Origin: Phaeobacter sp. G2
GTDB lineage: Bacteria > Pseudomonadota > Alphaproteobacteria > Rhodobacterales > Rhodobacteraceae
Reading direction: 5' to 3'
DNA length: 64,000 bases
Assembly: GCA_025163595.1 (NCBI GenBank)
Contig: CP104103.1
Location: forward strand, 67,483-131,482
The notes below the pieces were generated by a model that had not been told where the DNA came from, made no database searches, and saw nothing but the letters and a program-made list of their open reading frames with translations. Positions 34,032-44,400 of the stretch are shown piece by piece. A program made the position numbers and the translations under genes. Within the stretch, counting starts at the first letter, position 1. Each line of letters starts with the position of its first letter.

Positions 34032-34832
34032 ATGCCCTCCAATACCCCCCCCGGCCTGCCTGCATCCGGTCTCTCGGCAACAGGGTCTGAAACAACTCTG
34101 GAAGAAGACATCCTGGCCACACGGAAAATGGCCCCGGGCGGCGAGAATTACCGAGCCTATGTCGGCCCGCCTCAGCAATATGATTTCATGGGGGCCACCC
34201 AGTTCCGCCTAGTCACCTCTCTGGGGCTGCGCGAAGACCATCATCTGGTGGATATCGGCTGCGGATCTCTCAGGGCAGGGCGGCTTTTACTGCAATATCT
34301 GATGCCTGGGCGCTACACTGGGATCGAGCCCAATTCATGGCTGTGGCAGACAGCGGTCGCACAGGAGATCGGCCAGGATGTTCTGGACATCAAAGCCCCG
34401 CGGTTTTTTGACGAAAGCGATTTGAGTCTGGCTGGTGTCGCCGATCACAGCAGCGATTTCATCGTGGCCCAGTCGATATATTCCCATGTCGGCCTCGACT
34501 TGTTGCAAAGCTCCTTGGCAGCGGCTTCACGCTGCCTGTCGCAGCAGGGCCAGTTCTTGTTCACGGCCATTCTGGCCGACTGTGCCGGGGCCGCCAATAA
34601 GACCAAGGGGAGCGCCTATTCCGGATGGCTTTATCCAGAGTGCACCCTGTTTGAGGAAGATGCCATCACAGAGGCCTGCCAGCAGAGCGGCTTGCATGTG
34701 CAAAAACTGTCTTGGTACCATCCGCGGCAGGTCTGGTTCCGGGCGGTGCGGGATCCTGATATGTGTCTAACAACGCATATGGTTCAACAATTGGGAACCG
34801 GCCGCCCCCTGTTCGACACTCGGTTCAAATAG
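34032..34832 (+). CDS. Class I SAM-dependent methyltransferase
   Basis: A 266-residue cytoplasmic protein. The SAM-binding motif I reads LVDIGCGSLRAGRLLLQYL near residue 73, followed by YTGIEPNSW (acidic motif II) and FIVAQSIYSHV. The fold is that of small-molecule class I methyltransferases; the substrate is unknown. It ends 33 bp before the permease-propeller fusion gene and is probably translated from the same mRNA. Two hypotheses fit: methylation of a small compound, perhaps a metalloid or sugar, that the permease then moves, or modification of the surface product of the island. Confidence 0.85.
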   Translation: MPSNTPPGLPASGLSATGSETTLEEDILATRKMAPGGENYRAYVGPPQQYDFMGATQFRLVTSLGLREDHHLVDIGCGSLRAGRLLLQYLMPGRYTGIEPNSWLWQTAVAQEIGQDVLDIKAPRFFDESDLSLAGVADHSSDFIVAQSIYSHVGLDLLQSSLAAASRCLSQQGQFLFTAILADCAGAANKTKGSAYSGWLYPECTLFEEDAITEACQQSGLHVQKLSWYHPRQVWFRAVRDPDMCLTTHMVQQLGTGRPLFDTRFK

Positions 34833-34865
34833 ATACCCAAAAATGCGGAATACGGCCAGGATACC

Positions 34866-37800
34866 ATGTTACTGATACGCGCTCTGACCTCTCACAAACC
34901 TCTGGTCCTGTCCCTGCTGATTTTGGGCACGCTGGCCTATCTGTTCTGGACCGGCTCACGCTATCCGGCGCTGAATGAAAAGCTGATGATGTCGGGGGCG
35001 ATCCAACTTGAGGATCCCTTGAGCTTTGAGGCAAAATACCCGCTAACCGAGGCCATGAGCATCCCGGAGAGGGTGTTTTATTCCACCCTGAACTGGATCA
35101 ATACCAATAAGAAGGGGATGACATTTGGCATCCTCTTTGCGGCCGCCTTTATGACCACGCTGGGTTATCTGCGCCGCCGCAGCCTCGCGAGCGGCTTTGC
35201 CAATTCCGTGCTGGGGCTGTTTCTGGGCGCGCCGCTGGGGGTCTGCGCCAATTGCGCCGCCCCCATTGGCCGCGGGCTTTATGCCTCGGGGATGCGGGCC
35301 GAGACGGCGCTGTCGGCCATGGTGGCCTCCCCCACTTTGAACTTTGTGGTGCTGACCATGCTGCTGGCGCTGGTGCCGTTTTATATGGTGGTGATCAAGG
35401 TGGCCCTGTCGCTGGTGGTGATCCTCGCGGTGGTGCCACTGCTCTGCCGCCTGCTGCCAGTTCCGCAGCAGGCAGAGGTCTCTGCCGCCACCGCCTCCGT
35501 GCCGCCAAGCTGGAGCGCCGCCGAACTGGCCGCAGGTGATCTGGAGGCTGGTAATCTGGAGGCGGGCGCCCCCCACCGCGAGGGGCTGATCCGCGCCCTC
35601 GGGGAGGTGATCAAGGCCTATCTGGGCAATCTGTGGTATATCGTGCGGATGACAGTGCCGCTGATGCTGGCGGCGGGGTTTCTGGGCGCGCTGGTGGGCA
35701 CATTGCTGCCCTCCGAGATGATTACCACCTTGCCCTTTGGCCTCGGTATCCTGCTGCTGGTCGCCCTGGTGGGGCTGTTCATGCCGGTGCCGATTGGCTT
35801 TGACGTGGTGATGTGCGGGGTGTTGATCGCCAGCGGGCTGGCGCAGGGCTATGTCATGGCACTACTGATGACCCTGGGCAGTTTTTCGATCTATTCCTTC
35901 TTTATTATCAATCAGATGCTGGGGCTGCGCATCGCTGCCCTGCTGGGAGCGGCAATTGCCAGCCTTGGCATTCTGGCCGGCCTCGGGGCGCAGAGCTATC
36001 ACAATTGGCAAAGCCAGCGCGCCCTGGAGATGCTGTTGCAAAGCGCGGCGCCACAGGCGGTTCAGCCCGCCGCCACAGCCAACCCGTCTGCCGGCCTGTC
36101 AGACGGCCTGTTCTGGAGCGCCGCCCAGGCGGCAACCCTGGATGCGGATCCGCTGCTGCAGGTGACCAGTGCGGATACCAGTGCAGATGCCAGTGCGATC
36201 CAGATCACCACCACGCCCTTTGCACCGCGCTCAGCCGCCGCCGAAACCCTGTTCACCCGCGCCGAGGCCCGTGAATTTGGCATTGATAAACCGCTGGAAT
36301 TCTCCATGCGCGATATGTGGCCGCCCTTCTGGGAGGGGCGCAGCCTGTCTTCGGGCGATATCGACGGCGATGGCGACATCGACCTGGCGGTGGCCTCCAC
36401 CGAGGCGGGGCTTTATCTGTATAGCAACGATGGCCAGGGGCAGTTTTCCCGGGTGGATCTGGATCTTGGACCGCTGGCGGACCTGCAGGTGTTTAATGCG
36501 GTGCTGGTGGATATCGACAATGACGGCTGGCTGGATCTGTTCCTGGCCAGCTACCTCAAGGGCAATTTCTGGTGGCGCAACCATGGCGGTGCCTTTGGCG
36601 CCACGCCGCTCAGCCCGGTGCAAAACCAGGCCGAGACACCGCTCTCCATGGCGCTGAGCTTTGCTGATCTGGACGGCGATGGCTATCTGGACCTGGGGCT
36701 CGGCAACTGGGCGGCGGGCTGGTACCGGCGCATTCCGGGCGAGGAGTCGCGCAACCGGGTGGTGTTTAACCCCGATGGCGCCCTGAGCGGCCAGAGCTTT
36801 CACGAGTTGCCCGGTATTCCCGGCGAGACCCTGTCGCTGTTGTTCAGCGATTTTGACGGCGACGGCGCCCAGGATCTGATTGTCGGCAATGATTTTGACA
36901 TCCCCGATTACTTTTATCGCGGCGATGGCCAGGGCGGTTTGCAGATGGTGACCCAGCCCGAGGGGCTGATCCCCCACACCACCACCACCACCATGGCGGT
37001 CAAGGTGGCGGATCTATTCAATGACACCCGCCCCGAGATCTATCTGGCACAGATCGCCGGTCGCTCCTCCGGGGTCTCCGAGCGGTTGAAGATGCAGCCG
37101 CTGGCGCTCTATTGCGATGCCATTCAGGACGCTCAGGCCCGGGCCACCTGCCAGCAGAACATGGCGATCAAGGAGTGGTATAAATCCGGCAACCGTTTTG
37201 ATCCCTCTTATGCCGGGCGCTGCCAGACCCTGGCCGAGCGCAACCGCGACGTGTGCAAGGCGATGCTGATCAAGGATCTGGCCATTCAAAAGCGCGACGC
37301 CAGCCTCTGTACGCTGATCCCGGCGCCGCAGGTGGTGCCGCGGGCCTATTGTGATCTGCATTTCAAGCCCAGCCGCCAGCCCCTGGCGGAAGAAATCGCT
37401 CTCAGCCATCCGCAGATCCTGCGGGCCAATGTGCTGCTGGACTGGCAGGGCACGGCCTATGCGGATACGGCGGCGGCCCATGGGCTGGAGGTGGGCGGCT
37501 GGAGCTGGGACACCAAGGTGGCGGATTTTGACCAGGACGGCTGGCAGGATCTCTATATTGTCAATGGCACCTGGGTCCCCAATGAGGTCTCACCTTCCAA
37601 TCTGTTCTTTCACAACACGGGCGACGGCAGCTTCCGCGAGGCCTCGGCCGAGATGGGGCTGGAGGATTACCTGATGACCGCCGCTGCCACCCAGTTTGAT
37701 ATGGATGGCGATGGCGATCTCGATTTGCTGGCGCATCCGGTCAATGGCCCGCTGACCCTGTGGCGCAACAATGGCCAGCAGCCCGGGCTGGTGGTGCAGC

Positions 37801-38072
37801 TGGAAGATCACCGTGGCAACCGCGCCGCCATTGGCGCCCGTGTCACCCTGGAAATGGCGCCTGGATCCGCAATGGGCGCCACCCAGACCCGCGAGATCCA
37901 GCTGGGCGGCGGTTTCATGAGCTTTGATGCGGCGCGCGTCCATTTTGGTCTCGGCCAGAGCGGCGCCGCCCAGGGGCTGCGCATCCGTTGGCCCGATGGG
38001 GAAGAGACCCATCTGCAGGGGCCTCTGGTGCCGGGACAGCTCTATCATATTCGCCGCCAGTCGGCGCAGTGA
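34866..38072 (+). CDS. ArsP-like permease fused to FG-GAP propeller and ASPIC/UnbV domain
   Basis: A 1068-residue fusion. Residues about 13-380 hold a leading helix and a permease core of the DUF318/ArsP type, with the conserved GVCANCAAPIGRGLYASGM loop (Cys127 and Cys130) followed by SAMVASPTLNFVVLTML. A linker (380-495) leads to FG-GAP/VCBS blades with calcium-type motifs: DIDGDGDIDLAVA, DIDNDGWLDLFLA, DLDGDGYLDLGLG, DFDGDGAQDLIVG, DFDQDGWQDLYIV and DMDGDGDLDLLAH. Between blades, about 748-836, lies an insert with six cysteines. The C-terminus (about 975-1066) is an ASPIC/UnbV module (LRIRWPDGEETHLQGP). The propeller is presumably periplasmic. ArsP proteins export organoarsenicals; other DUF318 members are uncharacterised, so the substrate is unknown. 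I do not recall this domain combination. Confidence 0.88.
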   Translation: MLLIRALTSHKPLVLSLLILGTLAYLFWTGSRYPALNEKLMMSGAIQLEDPLSFEAKYPLTEAMSIPERVFYSTLNWINTNKKGMTFGILFAAAFMTTLGYLRRRSLASGFANSVLGLFLGAPLGVCANCAAPIGRGLYASGMRAETALSAMVASPTLNFVVLTMLLALVPFYMVVIKVALSLVVILAVVPLLCRLLPVPQQAEVSAATASVPPSWSAAELAAGDLEAGNLEAGAPHREGLIRALGEVIKAYLGNLWYIVRMTVPLMLAAGFLGALVGTLLPSEMITTLPFGLGILLLVALVGLFMPVPIGFDVVMCGVLIASGLAQGYVMALLMTLGSFSIYSFFIINQMLGLRIAALLGAAIASLGILAGLGAQSYHNWQSQRALEMLLQSAAPQAVQPAATANPSAGLSDGLFWSAAQAATLDADPLLQVTSADTSADASAIQITTTPFAPRSAAAETLFTRAEAREFGIDKPLEFSMRDMWPPFWEGRSLSSGDIDGDGDIDLAVASTEAGLYLYSNDGQGQFSRVDLDLGPLADLQVFNAVLVDIDNDGWLDLFLASYLKGNFWWRNHGGAFGATPLSPVQNQAETPLSMALSFADLDGDGYLDLGLGNWAAGWYRRIPGEESRNRVVFNPDGALSGQSFHELPGIPGETLSLLFSDFDGDGAQDLIVGNDFDIPDYFYRGDGQGGLQMVTQPEGLIPHTTTTTMAVKVADLFNDTRPEIYLAQIAGRSSGVSERLKMQPLALYCDAIQDAQARATCQQNMAIKEWYKSGNRFDPSYAGRCQTLAERNRDVCKAMLIKDLAIQKRDASLCTLIPAPQVVPRAYCDLHFKPSRQPLAEEIALSHPQILRANVLLDWQGTAYADTAAAHGLEVGGWSWDTKVADFDQDGWQDLYIVNGTWVPNEVSPSNLFFHNTGDGSFREASAEMGLEDYLMTAAATQFDMDGDGDLDLLAHPVNGPLTLWRNNGQQPGLVVQLEDHRGNRAAIGARVTLEMAPGSAMGATQTREIQLGGGFMSFDAARVHFGLGQSGAAQGLRIRWPDGEETHLQGPLVPGQLYHIRRQSAQ

Positions 38073-38448
38073 GGCAGCAAAACCTGCAGGGGACCAAGGG
38101 AATCACATCAAAAAGCCGGATCTAAACCCCCCGGGTCAAAAAAACCGTCAAAGAGCAGGGTTGCGGCATTTTTTCCGCTCTTGGGTGGCTGTCTGAAGAT
38201 CGCTCTGAGGCGGCACCCTGTGTGTTTCTTTATGTGTATTCCGTGCGTATATCACGCAACCCCAGCGGTTGCCGGGGCGGCCATCAGCGGAAACTGGCCA
38301 ATCTGCGACAGTTGTCGAAAATCTTTATCTTTTAAAAATGTGTCATTGCTGCGCGGCGCATCAAAGCTCTACGCTACCGCGAGCCTGTAAGCTGCCGCGC
38401 ATGGGTTTGTTCGCATTTTGAAGACCTCTCATATTTCCGGGATAGCCC
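38073..38448. other. 376-bp intergenic region without a visible gene
   Basis: No credible reading frame, RNA gene or clear terminator was seen. The part from about 38210 is AT-richer than the neighbours and should contain the promoter of the large autotransporter gene, but no confident -35/-10 pair could be picked. Confidence 0.5.
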
Positions 38449-41400
38449 ATGACCGATCTGCTGCGCCGTGTTTCACATCTGCTCCTTGCCAGTTTCCTGT
38501 TGCTGCCCGGCCTGGTTCAGGCGCAGTCCGCCCCCAGCTTTTCGGCGGTGTTTTCACCCGATTCGATCACCAGCGGCAACAATAGCACCCTGACCCTGAC
38601 CATCACCGAGATCTCGGGTCTTCCCGCCAGCGATCTGACCGTCAGCGCCGCCCTGCCCGCCGGTGTGACCGTGACTGGCGGCAGCCAGTCCAACACCTGT
38701 AACGGCACGTTCACGGCAGTCTCGGGCAGCAGCAGCCTGAGCCTGAGTGAGGGACGTCTGGGCGCCAGCCAAAGCTGTGTTATGACCCTGCCGGTGACCT
38801 CCAGCACGGTGGCCACGCATACGCTGGTCACCGGGGATCTGACCTCCTCGTTGGGCAATAGCGGCACCGCCACGGATGATCTGACCGTCACCCTGCCAAC
38901 CCCTGTGTTTTCCCATAGTTTTGCGCCCAGCACCGTCAATCCTGGGGATATCAGCACCCTCACCTATACCATCGACAACAGTGCCGGCGCGCTCGATATC
39001 TTTTCGTCCAGTTTTGACGAAACACTGCCAAGCGGGCTGGCGCTGACCACCCCGGCCTCTGTTGTCAACAATTGCGGCGGCAGCATTCAGGTCACCTCTG
39101 GTGGCAATAATGTCGATGTCGATAGTGTCAGTCTCGCAGCCGGGGCCAGCTGTACGATCACTGTCGATGTCGAGGCCCTGAGCCTGGGCGACCAGGTTAC
39201 CAGCAGCACTCTGTTTTCGACCTTCTCCAACTTCTCCAACAGCCAGGTCATCGGCACTGGCACTCTGGTGGTCGAGGCCGCAGCCTCCAACCCGATCAAT
39301 TTCTCCAAAAGATTCTCAGTGACCCAGGTGGGCCTGTCGCAGAATGTGACCCTCAGCTTTACCCTGCAAAACACCAACCGCGATGACGCGGCCACCAATA
39401 TCACCTTCACGGATGATCTGGATGCCATGCTGTCGGGGCTGACGGCCACCAGCCTGCCCGCCAGTGGCTTTTGTGGCGCGGGCTCCACGATCAGTGGTTC
39501 CAGCAGCCTGACAATTTCTGGCGCGACGCTGGCCGCCGGGGACAGCTGCAACTTTGATGTCACCCTGCTGACGCCCGCCGGGGCAGCCACCGGGGATTAC
39601 ACCAATACCACCAGCACCCTGAGCGCCGATATCGGCGGCAGCCCCTATAGCGGCACTGCGGCCCAGGCGAATCTGCGGGTGCTGGGCGATGGTGGCCAGG
39701 GCGCGGTGCTGAGCAAGTCCTTCATCAACAATCCGACGACCCCCGGCACGAACGCGACCCTGCGCTATACGGTGAGCAACCCCAATGCCAGCTTTGCCCT
39801 CAGTGACATCGCCTTCAGCGACGTCATCAGCGATATCACCGGTGCCGCTGATGTGACCATCGACACCCTGCCCTCGACCGGCTCTTGCGGGGTCGGCAGC
39901 AACTTTTTCCAGAGCGTTCCCTCAGCCGATAGTTTTGCTTTCAACCTGTCAGGCGGCGTAATCGCGGCTGGCAGCAGCTGCGTCTTCGATCTGCTGCTCG
40001 ACGTTGAGACCACAGCCACCCCAGGGAGCTACAGCTCCACCAGTGGCGATGTGATCTCCACCGTCAATGGCGGATCGGTTATCACCCTGGGCGCCAGCGA
40101 TACTCTGCAGGTGGCGGGTGGCGCCAATCTCACCTTTACCCAGGTCTTCAGCGAAGACCGTGTGGGAGCGGGAGATACCGCAACCTTGACCTTTACCATC
40201 ACCAGCGCGGCGGAATCCCCCTCCACCGCCACCGGTCTGACCTTCAGCAATGACCTGAGCACCTTCCTGTCCGGGGCCACCTTTGGCATCACCAGCAACA
40301 GCTGTGGCGGCAGTGCCGCCTTGTCTGCCGGCGATACCCTGCTGAGCTACAGTGGCGGCTCCCTGGCCCCCGGAGACAGCTGCACCGTGGTGACCGCCGT
40401 GTCGATCCCCGGCGGCAGCAGCAATGGCACCTATGCCAGCACCAGCAGCACCTTGACCGGCATGGCCGGCGGCGAGGCTCTGGTGGTGCCGCTCAGCAGC
40501 GATGACCTGCAGGTGCTGGAAGGCGCGCCTCTGGAAGTCTCCAAGAGCCTTGCTCCCAGCGCCGCCCTGCCTGGTGAAACCATCACCCTGACCTATACGC
40601 TGACCAATCCGGATCCGACCCTGGGCTATACTTCGGTGTTTTTCACCGAGTCCTACTCCTCTGCCCTGTCCTCGCTGGCCATTGTTCCGGCCTCGCTGCC
40701 CGCCGGAGGGTTCTGTGGCGGCAGCAGCAGCGCCAGCGGTACGACCTTTGGCATTTTTTCGGGGATCGAAGTCCCGGCCAATGGCAGCTGCGTCTTTTCC
40801 GTTGATCTGCTGGTGCCCGCCGGGGCCTCGGATGGGGCTTATGCCTTGATCAGTTCCAATGTCACCGGCTCGCTGAACGGCACCTCCGTGACCCTGCCGA
40901 CCATGAACGACACGCTGACAGTGCAAGGCGCGGCGCTCTCGCTGGTCAAATCCTATGCCAGCACCCCAACCGCCCCCGGTGATACGGTCACCGCAGAATA
41001 TACCCTCACCAATCTGAGCAGCACCCATGCCATCGACAGTATTATCTTTAGCGATGATCTGGATGCGCAACTCTCTGGCTTGACCTCCAGTGCCGGCGCT
41101 CTGTCGGATATCTGCGGCACAGGCTCTGCCCTCAGCGGCAGCTCGACCCTCAGCTTTAGCGGTGGCACTCTGGCGGCGGGAGCCAGCTGTAGTTTTGATG
41201 TCACCCAACTGGTTCCAGGTGGCGCCAGTGCTGCGACCTATGCCGGCACCCCCGGCACGCCCAGCGGTCAGAGCTCTGGCCTGGCCGTTGGTGGCTCTGC
41301 AATACCGGCCAATCTCACGGTCTCCAGCACCTCCCTGCCCAGCTTCAGCAAGAGCTTTACCGATCCGGCCCTGGCGGCAGGCGGCAGCACCACGCTGACC

Positions 41401-44400
41401 TATGTGATCACCAATACCGACCCCAGCGCCAGCCTCACCGCGCTGCGCTTTAGCGATGATCTGGATGCGGTGCTGAGCGGCCTTGTGGTCAGCGCAGGCA
41501 CTGGCAGCGATCTGTGTGGCAGCGGCTCCAGCGTTTCGGGCACTGGCCTGATTACGCTGACTGGGGGCGAGCTGGCCCCCAGTGCCAGCTGCACCATCGC
41601 GCTGACCGTCTCCCTGCCCGGCTCGGCCTCCTCCGGCAGCTACAGCAGTACCTCCGGCGACCTCTCTGCCGGCGGCAGCTTTGCCGCCAGTGGCGCCACG
41701 GACAGTTTTTCGGTGGAGCCAGCACCGGGCTTTGCCCAGGCCTTGTCGCCTGCAACCATTGCCCAGGGTGGGGTCACCACTGCCACCTTTACCATCGACA
41801 ATAGCGCCTCTGCCCTGGCGGCCAACAGTCTGGATGTCAGCAATACCCTGCCCGCAGGTCTGGTGGTGGCGCCGACACCCAACGCCAGTGTCACCTGTAC
41901 GGGGGGAACCGCCACGGCTGTGCCGGGTGGATCGGTGATTTCATATACCGGCGGCACCGTTGGCGCCGGCGCCAGCTGTACCATCTCCCTGGATCTGCGC
42001 GCCACCGCGGTTGGCTCCCTGGTCAACACCACCGGCGACCTAACCTCCGGCCTGGGCAATTCCGGCACCACCACAGATACCCTGACCGTTACCGCAGCGC
42101 CCGCTCCCGGTTTTACCAAGGGGTTTGCCAGCAGCACCATCGTCCAGGGCGCCAGCACCAGCCTAGGCTTTACCATCGACAACAGCAGCGCCTTGATCGA
42201 GGCCTCATCGCTGGATTTCACCGACAGCCTGCCTGCCGGGCTCGTTGTGGCCGACAGCCCCAATGCCGCCAGCAACTGTACCGGCGGCACCCTGACCGCC
42301 ACAGCGGGCAGCAGCAGCATCAGCTATACTGGTGGTAGCGTTACTGCCGCCGCCAGCTGTCAAATCAGCGTTGATGTCACCGCCGCCACAGTGGGTGCCC
42401 TGGCCAATACCAGCGGCGATCTCACCTCCTCCTTGGGCAATTCCGGCACTGCCTCGGATACGCTAACTGTCACCGCCGCCCCCGCGCCGAGCTTTGCCAA
42501 AAGTTTTGACGACAGCAGCGTGACCCTGGGTGCCAACACCACCCTCACCTTTAACATCGACAACAGCACGGCTCTGATTGCCGCCACAGCGCTGGATTTC
42601 ACCGACACCCTGCCTGCGGGCCTCACCGTGGCCAGCACCCCCAATGCCAGCAGCACCTGCACCGGAGGCACCCTGACGGCCACCGCTGGCGCGGGCAGCA
42701 TCAGCTATACTGGCGGCAGTGTCTCGGCTGCAGCCAGCTGTGTTATCATCGTCGATGTTACCACCAGTGGCAGCGGTACCCTGGTCAATACCACTGGCGA
42801 CCTCACCTCCTCGCTGGGCAATTCCGGCACCGCCACAGCCAGCCTCAAGGTCGCCACGCTTGGCTTTGACAGCCCGCTGAGTGGCGATGATATCGTCAAT
42901 GCCGCCGAGGCCACCACGGTCACCCTCTCGGGCACAACCAGCCTGATCGAAGACGGCCAGAGCGTCAGCGTCAGTGTCACCGACAGCGCCAGTGGCACGG
43001 CCAGTGGCAGCGCCACGGTCAGCAGCGATGCCTGGAGCCTGGTGATTGATCTCAGCGGTCTGAGTGATGGCAGCCTCAACCTGACAGCGGATGTCTCGGA
43101 TGCGGCGGGCACGCCAACACCACAGGCCAGCGCCAGCCTGACCCTGGACACAGATCAGCCTGCGCTGAGTTTCGACACCCCGCTGGCGGGCGATAATATC
43201 GTCTCCGCTGCCGAGGCTGGCAGCCTGACCATTTCCGGCGGCGCCGCTGGCCTGGTAGATGGGCGCAGCGTCAGTCTTGTCATCACCGACAGCGCCAGTG
43301 CCACAGTCAGTGGCAGCACCACGGTCAGCAGCGATGCCTGGAGCCTGGTGGTCGATCTCAGCGGCCTGAGTGATGGCACGCTGAGCCTGACGGCGGATGC
43401 CACGGATGCGGCCGGAAACCCAGTGGATCAGGCCAGCACCAGCCTGGAGTTGGATCTCAATACGCCCTCTGGCTATAGCGCCAGCTTTGATCAGAACTCG
43501 GTCAATAGCGGCAATGAGGCCGCGGCGAGCTTTACCTTTGCCAGCGCTGAGGTTGGAGCGCTTTATGATTATTCCATCTCCTCGGATGGGGGCGGCAGCC
43601 CGGTCAGCGGCAGCGGCACCATTGCCAGCGCCAGCGAGCAGATCACCGGACTGGATCTCTCGGGGCTTGGCGATGGCATCCTGACGCTGTCGGTTACCCT
43701 GACCGACAGCGCCGGTCAGGCCGGATCTGCCGCCAGTAATACCGCGGCCAAAGACACCAGCCGTCCCACCGTCACCCTGACGGGCCCAACGACGGCACAG
43801 AGCAGCGCCTTTGTGGTCAGCCTGACCTTCGACACCAGCGTCACCGGGCTTGCCGAGGCGGACTTCACCATTGATGGCGGCACCGCCTCTGGCCTGACGG
43901 GCAGCGGCACCAGCTACAGCGTCACCGTAACCCCGGATCACGATGGTACCATGACCATCACCCTGCCCGTCGACAGCGCCGTCAGCGCCACCGGCAATGG
44001 CAATGAGATCAGCAATGTGCTGAGTGTTGAGGCAGATCTGACCGGCACCCCAGATCCAACACCGCCCGCCGATGCCGATGGCGACGGGATCCCCGATAAC
44101 CTGGAAAGCAGCACCGCTGACCGCGATGGTGACGGTATTGTCGATAGCGCCGACTACGATCCGCAGGGCTATTTTTACTGCGAAGACAATGGCAATATTC
44201 TGTCAGGCGGCGGCATCACCGTCACCGGTCCAAGCGGCTCCAACAGCTCCGTCGGGATTTCCAACAACATCAACATCGTGCGTGATGGCTCCACCGGGGA
44301 ATATCAGTGGTTCGCCCTGGTGCCGGGCAGCTATAGTGTGAGCTACAGCTATCCCGCGACCGGGGTTGCCAGCACCACGCGCCTGTCTTCTGGCACCCTG

